A DNA stretch of 64,000 nt from Fimousia sp045616445 (lineage in GTDB: Bacteria > Bacillota > Clostridia > Lachnospirales > Lachnospiraceae): positions 1-64,000 of the forward strand of contig JAZLGR010000021.1 in the NCBI GenBank assembly GCA_045616445.1, read 5' to 3'. Within the stretch, counting starts at the first letter, position 1. Every line of letters begins with the position of its first letter. The notes below the pieces were generated by a model. That model worked only from the letters and a program-made list of their open reading frames with translations. It was not told where the DNA came from and searched no databases. Made by a program: the position numbers and the translations under genes. Positions 7,873-16,423 of this stretch are shown in pieces.

Positions 7873-9558
7873 ATGCGAAAAGAATGGTGGCACGATAAAG
7901 TTGCCTATCAGATCTATCCAAAGAGCTTTAAGGATACCAACGGAGATGGAATTGGTGATCTTCCAGGTATTATTGAAAAACTTGATTACTTAAAGGATCT
8001 CGGAGTGGATATTGTGTGGATTTCTCCTATCTTTTGTTCTCCGATGGTGGATAACGGATATGATATTTCCGATTATTATGATATTGATCCGATGTTTGGA
8101 ACGATGGAAGATATGGATCGCTTGCTAGAGGAAGGGAAGAAACGTGGAATCTCCATCTTACTGGATTTGGTTGTAAATCATTGTTCCAGTGAACATGAAT
8201 TATTTAAGAAAGCAATGGCGGATCCAGATGGACCATATGGAAGTTATTTTTATATTCGCGACGGAAAGGATGGGCTTCCACCGAACAACTGGAGATCCTA
8301 TTTTGGACAGAGTGCCTGGGATAAAGTACCGGGTTACGATAATAAATTTTATTTGCATTCCTATGCACCAGAGCAGCCAGACTTAAACTGGGAAAACCCA
8401 GAAGTGAGAGAACGCATATATGATATGGTTTGCTGGTGGATGGAAAAAGGCCTTGGAGGCTTTCGAATTGATGCCATTATGGATATTAAGAAGGATCTGA
8501 CCTGGCAGGATATGCCAGTGGATGGACCGGATGGCATGGGAGCAATCTATAAGATCAATCAAAAGGTAAAGGGAATTGATGAATTCCTGCACGAACTTCG
8601 AAGCCGCTGTTTCCAGCCATATGATGGCTTTGGTATTGGGGAAGTGCTGAATACCAATGAAGAGACATTGAAAAAATCTATTGGAGATCATGGATTTTTC
8701 TCTTCTATTTTTGCCTTTGAGCCATGTCACGTATACCGAAAGGGCGAGAATTTTACGACCTATGACTTTCCGATTGATTTCCATGAGTGGAGAGAGAAGA
8801 CATTTCAGAACCATGAATTGATTGGAGATATTGGATTTGAAGCCAATCTGATTGGCAATCACGATCAACCAAGGGGTGCATCCCTCTTTATTCCAAAGGA
8901 AGATTATGGATTTAACAGTGTATCTGCACTTGCAACCATTATTCTCTGCCAGAGAGGGCTCCCGTTTATGTATCAGGGTGAAGAAATCGGTATGACCAAT
9001 AGAGAGCACTGGTCCAGAGATGAGTTTGTAGACAGTGCGACGATCAATAAATTCGAACTCCTGGAACAATGGGGATTTGAAAAGGATCGAATCGATACAG
9101 TGATGGCAACCCATTCCAGAGATAATGGAAGAACTCCTATGCAGTGGGATGATTCACCGAATGGAGGTTTTACTACAGGAACTCCATGGTTAGTAGTCAA
9201 TGAAAACTACAAAGAGATTAATGTGGCAGCTCAGGAGAAAGAATACGGCTCCATTTTGAATTTCTATAAGAGACTGATTGCATTTCGTAAGTCAGAAGAA
9301 TACAAAGAGATACTGACCTACGGAACGATTACACAGATTTATGGCCAGTATGATTATGTCTTTGCCTATCGAAGAGCATTGGACAACCGATGTTTAGATC
9401 TCATCTGCAATTTCTGTGGAAGAGAGCAGGTTATTGAGCTGACAGAAGAATATGAGAATGTGATTTTCGTGAATCAGGAGCAGACAACCATGATCGGCAA
9501 TCGAATTGTGTTAAAACCATATGAAGTTGTGGTTTTTGAGAAGACAATTACTGTATAG
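7873..9558 (+). CDS. GH13 alpha-glucosidase (oligo-glucosidase type)
   Basis: 561 aa, full length for the GH13 exo-glucosidase group. The catalytic residues are Asp200 (GGFRIDAIMD, nucleophile), Glu257 (GIGEVLN, acid/base) and Asp331 (LIGNHDQPR). The calcium-type loop DTNGDGIGDL is near residue 21. It has no signal peptide, so it acts on imported malto- or isomalto-oligosaccharides. In this family a Val after the nucleophile is usual for alpha-1,6 enzymes and Ala/Thr for alpha-1,4; here it is Ala, which hints at alpha-1,4 preference. It follows the aldo/keto reductase closely. Confidence 0.92.
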   Translation: MRKEWWHDKVAYQIYPKSFKDTNGDGIGDLPGIIEKLDYLKDLGVDIVWISPIFCSPMVDNGYDISDYYDIDPMFGTMEDMDRLLEEGKKRGISILLDLVVNHCSSEHELFKKAMADPDGPYGSYFYIRDGKDGLPPNNWRSYFGQSAWDKVPGYDNKFYLHSYAPEQPDLNWENPEVRERIYDMVCWWMEKGLGGFRIDAIMDIKKDLTWQDMPVDGPDGMGAIYKINQKVKGIDEFLHELRSRCFQPYDGFGIGEVLNTNEETLKKSIGDHGFFSSIFAFEPCHVYRKGENFTTYDFPIDFHEWREKTFQNHELIGDIGFEANLIGNHDQPRGASLFIPKEDYGFNSVSALATIILCQRGLPFMYQGEEIGMTNREHWSRDEFVDSATINKFELLEQWGFEKDRIDTVMATHSRDNGRTPMQWDDSPNGGFTTGTPWLVVNENYKEINVAAQEKEYGSILNFYKRLIAFRKSEEYKEILTYGTITQIYGQYDYVFAYRRALDNRCLDLICNFCGREQVIELTEEYENVIFVNQEQTTMIGNRIVLKPYEVVVFEKTITV

Positions 9559-9566
9559 TCTCCCAA

Positions 9567-9595
9567 TTGACGCATGGAAAAAAGGCATATATAAT
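9567..9595 (+). promoter_or_regulatory. Sigma-A promoter of argC
   Basis: TTGACG (9567-9572), 17 nt, TATAAT (9590-9595). It separates argC from the glucosidase unit. Confidence 0.8.
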
Positions 9596-9648
9596 GAATG
9601 AAAGATGGAGACAGACTTCATTTTACTATAGAAAAGGAGTTATAGATT

Positions 9649-10599
9649 ATGAGCAAAACAAAAGTCTTTATAGATGGTAGTGTTGGCACTACCGGCTTAA
9701 GAATTTTCGAACGTTTCTCTGTGAGAGACGATATCGAATTATTACAGATTTCAGAAGAACTTCGTAAGGATCCAGAAGAGATTAAGAAGTTTATCAATGC
9801 ATCCGATGTTACATTTTTATGTTTACCAGATGCGGCTGCAAGAGAAGCAGTTGCTTTATGTGACAATGAGAATGTAAAAATCATCGATACTTCCACAGCG
9901 CACAGAACAGCAGAAGGATGGGCATATGGTTATCCTGAACTTTCTCCAGCACACAGAGACGCCATCAAGAATGGCAAGAGAATCGCTGTTCCAGGATGTC
10001 ATGCAACTGGATTTATTACTCTTGTATATCCATTGATCGCGAACGGTATTATGCCAGCAGATTATCCTGTTTCTGCATTCTCCTTAACAGGCTACAGTGG
10101 TGGCGGTAAAGGAATGATCGCAGAATATGAAGGAGAAGACAGAGACAAAGAGCTTGATTCTCCACGTGCTTATGGCGTATCTCAGATGCATAAACATCTG
10201 CCAGAGATGCAGGCAATTACTGGTCTTAAGAACAAACCAATCTTCACACCGATCGTTGCAGACTACTACAGCGGCATGTTAGTATCCATTGGTTTATTCA
10301 CAGATTTATTAAGTAAGAAAGTGACACCTGAAGAAGTGCATGCAATGTTTGAACAGCATTATGCAGGTGAGAAATTCGTAAAAGTAATGCCATTTGGTGC
10401 AGAAGCAGAAACAAGAAACTTCATAGGAAGCAACAACTGTTCCGGATGGGATGGAATTGAAATCTACGTAACAGGTAATGAAGAACGTATTATGGTTTCT
10501 TCCCGCTTTGATAACCTCGGTAAAGGTGCATCTGGTGCCGCAATCCAGTGTTTGAATGTCATTCTTGGTTGTGATGAGGCAAAGGGGTTAAACTTATAA
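9649..10599 (+). CDS. argC: N-acetyl-gamma-glutamyl-phosphate reductase, type 2
   Basis: 316 aa, the short (type 2) ArgC. It has an NADP-binding start (VFIDGSVGTTGLRI) and the catalytic Cys117 in VPGCHATGF. It reduces N-acetylglutamyl phosphate to the semialdehyde in arginine synthesis. It stands alone here: no argJ, argB, argD or argF is adjacent. The neighbour 44 nt downstream is an iron-dependent alcohol dehydrogenase. Either the arg pathway is scattered in this genome or this copy serves another acyl-phosphate. Confidence 0.9.
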   Translation: MSKTKVFIDGSVGTTGLRIFERFSVRDDIELLQISEELRKDPEEIKKFINASDVTFLCLPDAAAREAVALCDNENVKIIDTSTAHRTAEGWAYGYPELSPAHRDAIKNGKRIAVPGCHATGFITLVYPLIANGIMPADYPVSAFSLTGYSGGGKGMIAEYEGEDRDKELDSPRAYGVSQMHKHLPEMQAITGLKNKPIFTPIVADYYSGMLVSIGLFTDLLSKKVTPEEVHAMFEQHYAGEKFVKVMPFGAEAETRNFIGSNNCSGWDGIEIYVTGNEERIMVSSRFDNLGKGASGAAIQCLNVILGCDEAKGLNL

Positions 10600-10643
10600 T
10601 TTTTAGAGATCATTAACAGCAATCGTGAATAGGGGAAAAGAAT

Positions 10644-11756
10644 ATGAACATGAATGTTTTTATGCCAACAAGAGTCATCACCGGTAAGGGATGTGTTGTG
10701 GCGAATGCAGATGAATTTGCAAAGCTTGGTAAAAAGTGTCTTATTATGACTGGGAGAAATTCTGCAAAAGCATGCGGTGCTTTAGATGACGTGTTAGAAG
10801 CACTTGCAAAGAATGATATTGAATATGTAATCTATGATCAGATTGGCCAGAATCCATTATTAACAAACTGTATGGAAGCAGGTGTTCTTGCAGAAGCAGA
10901 AAACTGCGATTTCATCGTTGGTATTGGTGGTGGATCTCCACTTGATGCAGCCAAATGTGCAGCAGTATTTGCAGCAAACCCAGAGATGGACCGTGAAGGA
11001 TTATACTCCTTAAAATGGCATATGGATCCAATTCCAATCATTGCAGTTGGTACTACAGCAGGAACTGGTTCTGAAGTAACCAAAGTATCCGTAATCACTG
11101 TTCCAGAAGGCCTAAAGAAGAGCTTCCACAGCGAAAAGGTATTCCCAGTAGTATCCTTTGGTGATCCAGCTTATACTATGACATTATCTGATGTATTTAC
11201 AAAATCCACAGCAATCGATGCTCTTGCTCATTGCGTAGAAAGCTACTTCAGCCGTTATGCCAACGAAATTTCTCAGGCATATGCAGTTCAGGGTGTTCGT
11301 ATCCTTATGGATCAGTTCAAAGCAATGATTGCTGTTCCAGATAAAGAACTCACTTTTGAAGATAGAGAAGCACTTTATAATGCATCCATCTACGGTGGTC
11401 TTGCGATCAACGTAACAGGAACCTGTGCTCCACATACTATGGGTTACTTATTAACAGAAAACTATAATGTACCTCACGGAGCAGCATGTGCAGCATTTAT
11501 GCCAGCATTCTTAGCTTACAATCGTGAAATCATGCCAGCACTTTGTGATACATTCTACGGAGCAATTGGCGTGTCTGAAGAAGAATTTGAAGCAATCGTG
11601 AAGGCAGTATGTCCAGTATTCCCAGTAGAAATGACAGCAGAAGATGTTGTTGCAGCTCATCCAAGATGGGTAGGCAATGGCAGTATGGCAAAAGGCTGGG
11701 GAGATTTCAATGCTGAATTAGCAGACAAGATTCTGACAGACTTATATGTAAAATAG
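10644..11756 (+). CDS. Iron-containing alcohol dehydrogenase
   Basis: 370 aa of the Fe-ADH (group III) family. The NAD-binding GGGSPLDAAK and the metal-site blocks DALAHCVESY and NVPHGAACAAF are visible, with His ligands in CAPHTMGY and VPHG. It interconverts alcohols and aldehydes with NAD(P)H. It follows argC by 44 nt and shares the terminator at 11814, suggesting co-expression; a link between the two reactions is not obvious. The substrate is unknown. Confidence 0.9.
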   Translation: MNMNVFMPTRVITGKGCVVANADEFAKLGKKCLIMTGRNSAKACGALDDVLEALAKNDIEYVIYDQIGQNPLLTNCMEAGVLAEAENCDFIVGIGGGSPLDAAKCAAVFAANPEMDREGLYSLKWHMDPIPIIAVGTTAGTGSEVTKVSVITVPEGLKKSFHSEKVFPVVSFGDPAYTMTLSDVFTKSTAIDALAHCVESYFSRYANEISQAYAVQGVRILMDQFKAMIAVPDKELTFEDREALYNASIYGGLAINVTGTCAPHTMGYLLTENYNVPHGAACAAFMPAFLAYNREIMPALCDTFYGAIGVSEEEFEAIVKAVCPVFPVEMTAEDVVAAHPRWVGNGSMAKGWGDFNAELADKILTDLYVK

Positions 11757-11813
11757 AAAAATAAGAAATCATTGAGCGCATATGTGACTCGCATATTTTC
11801 GAAGAATAATATG

Positions 11814-11852
11814 GGGCCAGATACAAGAGTAACTTTGTATCTGGCCCTTTTT
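11814..11852 (+). terminator. Strong terminator after the Fe-ADH gene
   Basis: GGGCCAGATACAA (11814-11826) pairs perfectly with TTGTATCTGGCCC (11835-11847), then TTTTT. It lies between convergent units and may also slow transcription arriving from thiF. Confidence 0.9.
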
Positions 11853-11866
11853 ACATTCATTCGTAT

Positions 11867-12640
11867 TCACTTTCCACCGCAGGCTGGGCACCAGATGGAT
11901 GCCTTCGGGAATTTGGCAATTCTTGTCTCCATGGTAAGTCCGTCAAAGACAAGCATGCGACCGGTTAATAGTTCACCGATGCCTGTGATATATTTGATGG
12001 CTTCTAATGCCTGGATAGATCCGATGACGCCTACAGCAGGGCCGGTAACGCCCACATCTGCATTGTTTGGCACATCACCTTCTGCCGGTACATCTTCAAA
12101 GATGCAACGATAGCATGGACCCTGTCCTGGAACATAAGTCATTACTTGTCCATTGAAACGGATGACACCGCCATGACAGAATGGCTTACGAAGCTTTACG
12201 CAGGTATCATTGATCAAAAATTTGGTTTCAAAGTTATCGACGCAGTCGATTACAAAATCGTAATCGTTGATGATGTCCTGGATGTTGTCCGGTGTCAGAA
12301 AATATGGGTAGGTCACGACATTTACTTCCTCATTTAAGGCAAGCATGGATGCTTTGGCAGATTCTGCTTTATTGACACCCACACGTGAGAATGGATGCAT
12401 GACCTGGCGATGGAGGTTGCTGACACTGACCTCATCTGCATCGGCAATGCCGATGGTTCCAATGCCTGCTCCGGCAAGATAGAGAGCACATGGCGTGCCA
12501 AGCCCACCTGCTCCAATGATCAATACACGGGCGCTGGAGAGCTTTTCCTGACCTTCCGGGCCGATTTCGGTAATTATCATCTGTCTTGCATAGCGTTCGG
12601 AATTAAGAGAATCTGACTGTATATTCTTTTCTAAATCCAT
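11867..12640 (-). CDS. thiF: ThiF/MoeB-type E1-like adenylyltransferase
   Basis: 257 aa. It has the nucleotide loop IGAGGLGTPCALYLAGAG, the Asp of DADEVSVSNLHRQ, and zinc cysteines in CYRC and CPAC near the end. It adenylates the C-terminal Gly-Gly of the sulfur carrier ThiS so that it can be thiocarboxylated for thiazole synthesis. It is the last gene of the thiS-G-H-E-F operon, one base after thiE. Sequence alone does not exclude a dual role with MoaD, but the context favours ThiS. Confidence 0.92.
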   Translation of the reverse strand: MDLEKNIQSDSLNSERYARQMIITEIGPEGQEKLSSARVLIIGAGGLGTPCALYLAGAGIGTIGIADADEVSVSNLHRQVMHPFSRVGVNKAESAKASMLALNEEVNVVTYPYFLTPDNIQDIINDYDFVIDCVDNFETKFLINDTCVKLRKPFCHGGVIRFNGQVMTYVPGQGPCYRCIFEDVPAEGDVPNNADVGVTGPAVGVIGSIQALEAIKYITGIGELLTGRMLVFDGLTMETRIAKFPKASIWCPACGGK

Positions 12641-12641
12641 C

Positions 12642-13247
12642 TTAGCGTCCTCCCTTCATATATTCGCTCATCATACAGATGCCATCTGCTCCTGCTTCCA
12701 CGCAGAGATGAGCATTATCCGGATGGATGCCGCCAAGGGCATAGATTTCCATAAAAGGAAGCATTCCATCGTGGGTTACGTCGCATACTTCGCGAAGGTA
12801 AGCCAGTCCACGAGGCTCCAATCCTTCTTTACAGGCTGTTTCGAAGATATGACTGGCAGTGACATAGGTGGCACCAAGGCCACGGGCAGTCATGGCTTCC
12901 TCCACAGAATGGGTGGAGACGCCAATGGTCTTAAAATACTGGCGGTCCGATAAAGACAGCTTCATAAAATCCCGCATGGTCAGATGAATATGTGGATAGT
13001 TTAAGCGTTTTGCCACAGAGGTAAAGGTGTGAAGGATGCATTTGACGCCGCCATAATAGCAGATTTTTAATACTTCATAAGCGAGGGCATAATATTGTTC
13101 CTCCGTCAGATTCTTCTCCCGAAGAATGATCAGATCGACCTGTCCCGATGCGACAATACGGTTAATTGCAGTAAGGAGAGACGCTGTGTCTCCCCCTGCT
13201 AATTGTTTATTGGTTATACAGATATTCTTATACGTATACATAGTCAT
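12642..13247 (-). CDS. thiE: Thiamine phosphate synthase-like protein
   Basis: 201 aa with the TenI/ThiE barrel: DLIILREKNLTEEQY (family ILR-E/K block), THSVEEA, and the phosphate-binding EIYALGGIHPDNA near the C-terminus. ThiE joins the thiazole and pyrimidine units. The start overlaps the end of thiH by 20 nt, so translation is probably coupled. It is shorter and more divergent than classical ThiE; a TenI-like thiazole tautomerase is the alternative. Confidence 0.82.
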   Translation of the reverse strand: MTMYTYKNICITNKQLAGGDTASLLTAINRIVASGQVDLIILREKNLTEEQYYALAYEVLKICYYGGVKCILHTFTSVAKRLNYPHIHLTMRDFMKLSLSDRQYFKTIGVSTHSVEEAMTARGLGATYVTASHIFETACKEGLEPRGLAYLREVCDVTHDGMLPFMEIYALGGIHPDNAHLCVEAGADGICMMSEYMKGGR

Positions 13248-14481
13248 TTAATACAGGCTGAAGGCCTTCGCCGGAGATGTCATCGTACATCTGGTCAAAG
13301 CTTCGGCTGTCAGCGATTTCGAACTGTTCATCACCAGCGTCTGCTTCCTGTTCGCCATTGTATTTTTCGTCATGGTCGCCGATTCCGGTAGAAACGCCGG
13401 CAGATACTTTCGTTGCAGCAATCTTGATGATACCATCTCGGAAATGTTTTTCTTCACGGGAGGAAACTGTGATTCCGACGAATGGCATGAAGATACGGTA
13501 AGCACAGAGAATCTGGCATAATTCCTTTTCGTGTACGTCTAATGGATTGATCTTATCATTGTTGATGATCGGACGAAGACGTGGACAGGAAAGAGAGAAC
13601 TCTGCGTGAGGGTATTTTCTCTGAAGGAAATATACGTGGAGTGCACTTGCGAGGGCGTCCTTTCTGAAATTGGAAAGACCTAGTAATGCGGAGAATCCTA
13701 CGCCACGCATGCCGCCCATTAAGGCACGTTCCTGTGCTTCGAAACGGTAAGGCCATACACGTTTGTGTCCCATCAGATGTAAGGTTTCATATTTATCAGC
13801 ATCGTAGGTTTCCTGGAATACAGTGATATAATCTGCACCGCATTCGTGAAGATAAGCATATTCGTCTGTGTTGACCGGATAGATTTCAAGACCTACGTTA
13901 CGGAAGTACTTGGTTGCTAATTTACATGCTTCGCCGATATATTCCACAGGGCTGGCCATGCGGCTTTCACCGGTGAGCATCAGGATTTCTTCGATACCTG
14001 AGTCGGAGATGATCTTCATCTCTTTTTCGATTTCGTCATAATTTAATTTTTTACGGTTGATGTCGTTGTAGCAGTTGAATCCGCAGTAGATACAGTAGTT
14101 CTCACAATAGTTTGCAATGTAAAGCGGTGTGAAGATATATACTGTATTCCCAAACTGTCTGCTGGTTGCACGCTTTGCTTTCTGGGCCATCTCTTCTAAA
14201 AATGGAGCTGCAGCAGGAGATAACAATGCTTTGAAATCTTCGATGGTACAGCGGTTGGAAGATAACGCACGGCGTACATCGACAGCGGTATAGCTGTCCG
14301 GATCATAGGAATTCATCTGAGACATGACTTTATCCATAATATCGGATTCGATGCGTTCCATACCTTCCATGTATTCCATGTGATTGGTACGGAAAGATGG
14401 ATCCTGTTCTAAACGATGCTTGTTGGCAAGGGCTTTCTCGCTTAACTTGCCGGAATCAATAAAAAACTGATTTTCTGCCAT
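13228..14481 (-). CDS. thiH: 2-iminoacetate synthase (radical SAM)
   Basis: 417 aa with the radical-SAM cluster motif CENYCIYC (CX3CX2C) near residue 110, followed by the SAM-binding strand region. It cleaves tyrosine to give dehydroglycine for the thiazole ring, the anaerobic alternative to glycine oxidase ThiO. The N-terminal ~100-residue extension is usual for the family. It is third in the thi operon, 10 nt after thiG. Confidence 0.93.
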   Translation of the reverse strand: MAENQFFIDSGKLSEKALANKHRLEQDPSFRTNHMEYMEGMERIESDIMDKVMSQMNSYDPDSYTAVDVRRALSSNRCTIEDFKALLSPAAAPFLEEMAQKAKRATSRQFGNTVYIFTPLYIANYCENYCIYCGFNCYNDINRKKLNYDEIEKEMKIISDSGIEEILMLTGESRMASPVEYIGEACKLATKYFRNVGLEIYPVNTDEYAYLHECGADYITVFQETYDADKYETLHLMGHKRVWPYRFEAQERALMGGMRGVGFSALLGLSNFRKDALASALHVYFLQRKYPHAEFSLSCPRLRPIINNDKINPLDVHEKELCQILCAYRIFMPFVGITVSSREEKHFRDGIIKIAATKVSAGVSTGIGDHDEKYNGEQEADAGDEQFEIADSRSFDQMYDDISGEGLQPVLNDYVYV

Positions 14482-14491
14482 GATGTCACCC

Positions 14492-15262
14492 CTAGTCTCT
14501 TAAAAATCCGGTTAATGGGTCGGATGCGGATGCGCCACGTTCTAATACACGGCCAAGTCCTGCAAGGTAAGCAGCACGACCAGCTTCGATTGCAGATTTG
14601 AATGCACCTGCCATGGCTGGAATGTCTCTTGCAGTTGCGATCGCTGTGTTGGACATGATTGCTGCAGCACCCATTTCCATTGCTTCACAGGCTTCGGATG
14701 GTTTACCAATACCGGCATCTACGATGATTGGCACGTCGATTTCATCGATTAAGATCTGGATGAAATCCTTTGTAGCAAGACCTTTGTTGGATCCGATTGG
14801 AGCAGCAAGAGGCATAACTGCAGCTGCGCCAGCTTTTACAAGCTCGCGGGCAACATTTAAATCAGGGTACATGTAAGGAAGTACCACAAAGCCTTCGTCA
14901 GCTAAGATTTTGGTTGCTTTGATGGTTTCGTAATTGTCAGGAAGTAAATATTTGCTATCTTTCATGATTTCAACCTTTACGAAATCACCACAGCCAAGTT
15001 CTCTGGACATTCTGGCAATACGAACGGCTTCCTTGGCATCACGTGCACCGGATGTATTCGGTAATAAAGTTACGTTGTCTGGGATAAAATCTAAGATGTT
15101 TTCTGTGTCTTTTGTATTGGTTCTGCGAACGGCAAGAGTGATGATTTCTGCACCAGCATTCTCTACTGCAGCCTTAATTAATTCTAAGGAATATTTGCCG
15201 GAACCTAAGATAAAACGGGAGTGGAATTCTTTGCCACCGAGCATAAATGTATCATTATTCAT
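14492..15262 (-). CDS. thiG: Thiazole synthase
   Basis: 256 aa, a TIM barrel with FILGSGKYSLELIKAAVENAGAEIITLAVRR at the start. The Schiff-base lysine lies in the VKVEIMKD region and the glycine-rich phosphate site in VDAGIGKPSEACEAMEMGA. It forms thiazole phosphate from DXP, dehydroglycine and ThiS thiocarboxylate. It lies between thiS and thiH in the operon. Confidence 0.95.
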   Translation of the reverse strand: MNNDTFMLGGKEFHSRFILGSGKYSLELIKAAVENAGAEIITLAVRRTNTKDTENILDFIPDNVTLLPNTSGARDAKEAVRIARMSRELGCGDFVKVEIMKDSKYLLPDNYETIKATKILADEGFVVLPYMYPDLNVARELVKAGAAAVMPLAAPIGSNKGLATKDFIQILIDEIDVPIIVDAGIGKPSEACEAMEMGAAAIMSNTAIATARDIPAMAGAFKSAIEAGRAAYLAGLGRVLERGASASDPLTGFLRD

Positions 15263-15329
15263 AATAATAGTGCACCTTTCTTATATACGATTATTTGTGT
15301 GTTCTTTTTGTTTTGTTGCTACAAATTGA

Positions 15330-15524
15330 TCAGCCGCCACCAACAAGGCTCACGATTTCAACCACATCTCCGGAATGTAAGATGCAGTTTGCATACTGAG
15401 ACTTAGGCACGATCATTTCATTGCATTCCACAGCAATACGCTTTGGATTATATCCATTCTCTTCTAAATAAGTGAGAAGTGGTAGCTCTGTCGCATCAAC
15501 CTGTGTACCATTGATTTTGATCAT
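15330..15524 (-). CDS. thiS: Sulfur carrier protein ThiS
   Basis: 64 aa, a beta-grasp fold ending in the required Gly-Gly (VEIVSLVGGG). The start is set at the ATG at 15524, because AGGAGG lies about 10 nt upstream and the homologous region begins MIKINGTQV. A start at 15566 would add 14 unrelated residues and place the ribosome site inside the gene. It is the first gene of the operon, about 200 nt after the TPP riboswitch. Confidence 0.92.
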   Translation of the reverse strand: MIKINGTQVDATELPLLTYLEENGYNPKRIAVECNEMIVPKSQYANCILHSGDVVEIVSLVGGG

Positions 15525-15582
15525 CCTCGTTGATCCTCCTAATATGAAAATTTGCAGCGCCTTCATCGTATAATCAGATGAT

Positions 15583-15612
15583 ATTTGACAGATGATCAGG
15601 TTTCTGTCAAAT
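15583..15612. promoter_or_regulatory. Hairpin in the thiS leader
   Basis: ATTTGACAG (15583-15591) and CTGTCAAAT (15604-15612) form a perfect 9-bp stem between the riboswitch and thiS. There is no T-run after it on the minus strand, so it is not a plain terminator. It may be part of the riboswitch expression platform or an RNA-stability element. Confidence 0.4.
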
Positions 15613-15721
15613 TTTATTAAGCGATAAAAGGTGGTGCTCCCAATTTACCGCATAAAAAATGCCATACTTTTGTCTGGATAGAGCTCCTAACGTTAAAGTA
15701 CAGCGTTCGTAAAATCAATGT

Positions 15722-15802
15722 ATTCCCTACGTTGGCATTATCCAAATCAGGTTCTGGGTCAAGACAAATGTCTACTCTCAGCCTGCAATGCAAGCTCCCC
15801 TT
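15722..15802 (-). promoter_or_regulatory. TPP riboswitch (THI element)
   Basis: Read on the minus strand, the segment runs GGGGAGC, GGCTGAGAGTAGAC, GACCC, GAACCTGATTTGGATAATGCC and GTAGGGAA. These are the conserved blocks of the thiamine-pyrophosphate aptamer in order. It lies ~200 nt before thiS and would shut the thi operon off when thiamine diphosphate is plentiful. The expression platform (terminator or RBS masking) is not clear to me in the 200-nt spacer. Confidence 0.95.
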
Positions 15803-15819
15803 GTATGAATCTATACTTC

Positions 15820-15847
15820 ATTATACCCTATGCACAAAAAAATACAA
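15820..15847 (-). promoter_or_regulatory. Promoter of the thi operon
   Basis: On the minus strand TTGTAT (15847-15842), 16 nt, TATAAT (15825-15820). It starts transcription about 15 nt before the riboswitch. A plus-strand TATAAT at 15854-15859 serves the divergent HD gene, so the two promoters abut. Confidence 0.75.
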
Positions 15848-15879
15848 GTATGTTATAATGAATTATTGGAGGAAAACAT

Positions 15880-16422
15880 ATGAGTTATATTACAACCTTT
15901 ACCGGAAAACACGTATATCCCTTAGAACCAACAACTGACATGATTGACATCTTAGATATCGCCCATGCCTTATCCCTGATTGGCCGCGCCAACGGACATT
16001 TCGCCCATTTTTACAGCGTGGGACAACACAGCATTGCCTGCGCGAAGGAAGCAGCCATGCGTGGATACAGCAGACAGGTCCAGCTTGCCTGTCTTCTCCA
16101 TGATGCCAGCGAAGCCTATCTGTCCGACGTGACCAGACCGATCAAGCATGAATTACAGCGTTACTTAGAGGCAGAAGCAGTACTGCAGGAGATGATCTAT
16201 GGCAAATACATCCCTCAGAAACTGACAGAAGCAGATCGGGCGCTGGTTCGTGAAATCGATGACGATATGCTGTCCTATGAATTTCATGCTTTGATGCCGG
16301 AAGACCTGATGGGAGATCGTTATCGGAAGGTAAGTTGTGATATGCATATGGAGTTTCGCAGAATGGATGAGGTGGAGGAAGAATTCCTGCAGTTGTTCCA
16401 TTCCTTAAAGGGGGTTAAATAA
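15880..16422 (+). CDS. HD-domain phosphohydrolase (phage/YfbR-like type)
   Basis: 180 aa. The metal-binding pattern is visible as FYSVGQHS (His), CLLHDASEAYLSDVTRPIK (His-Asp) and REIDDDML (Asp). The opening TTFTGKHVYPLEPTTDMIDILDIAHALS is typical of HD proteins common in phage genomes that resemble the 5'-deoxynucleotidase YfbR. It probably removes phosphate from nucleotides. It is separated by a single base from a macro-domain gene, so the two form a bicistronic unit ended by the terminator at 17540. Confidence 0.88.
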   Translation: MSYITTFTGKHVYPLEPTTDMIDILDIAHALSLIGRANGHFAHFYSVGQHSIACAKEAAMRGYSRQVQLACLLHDASEAYLSDVTRPIKHELQRYLEAEAVLQEMIYGKYIPQKLTEADRALVREIDDDMLSYEFHALMPEDLMGDRYRKVSCDMHMEFRRMDEVEEEFLQLFHSLKGVK

Positions 16423-16423
16423 T

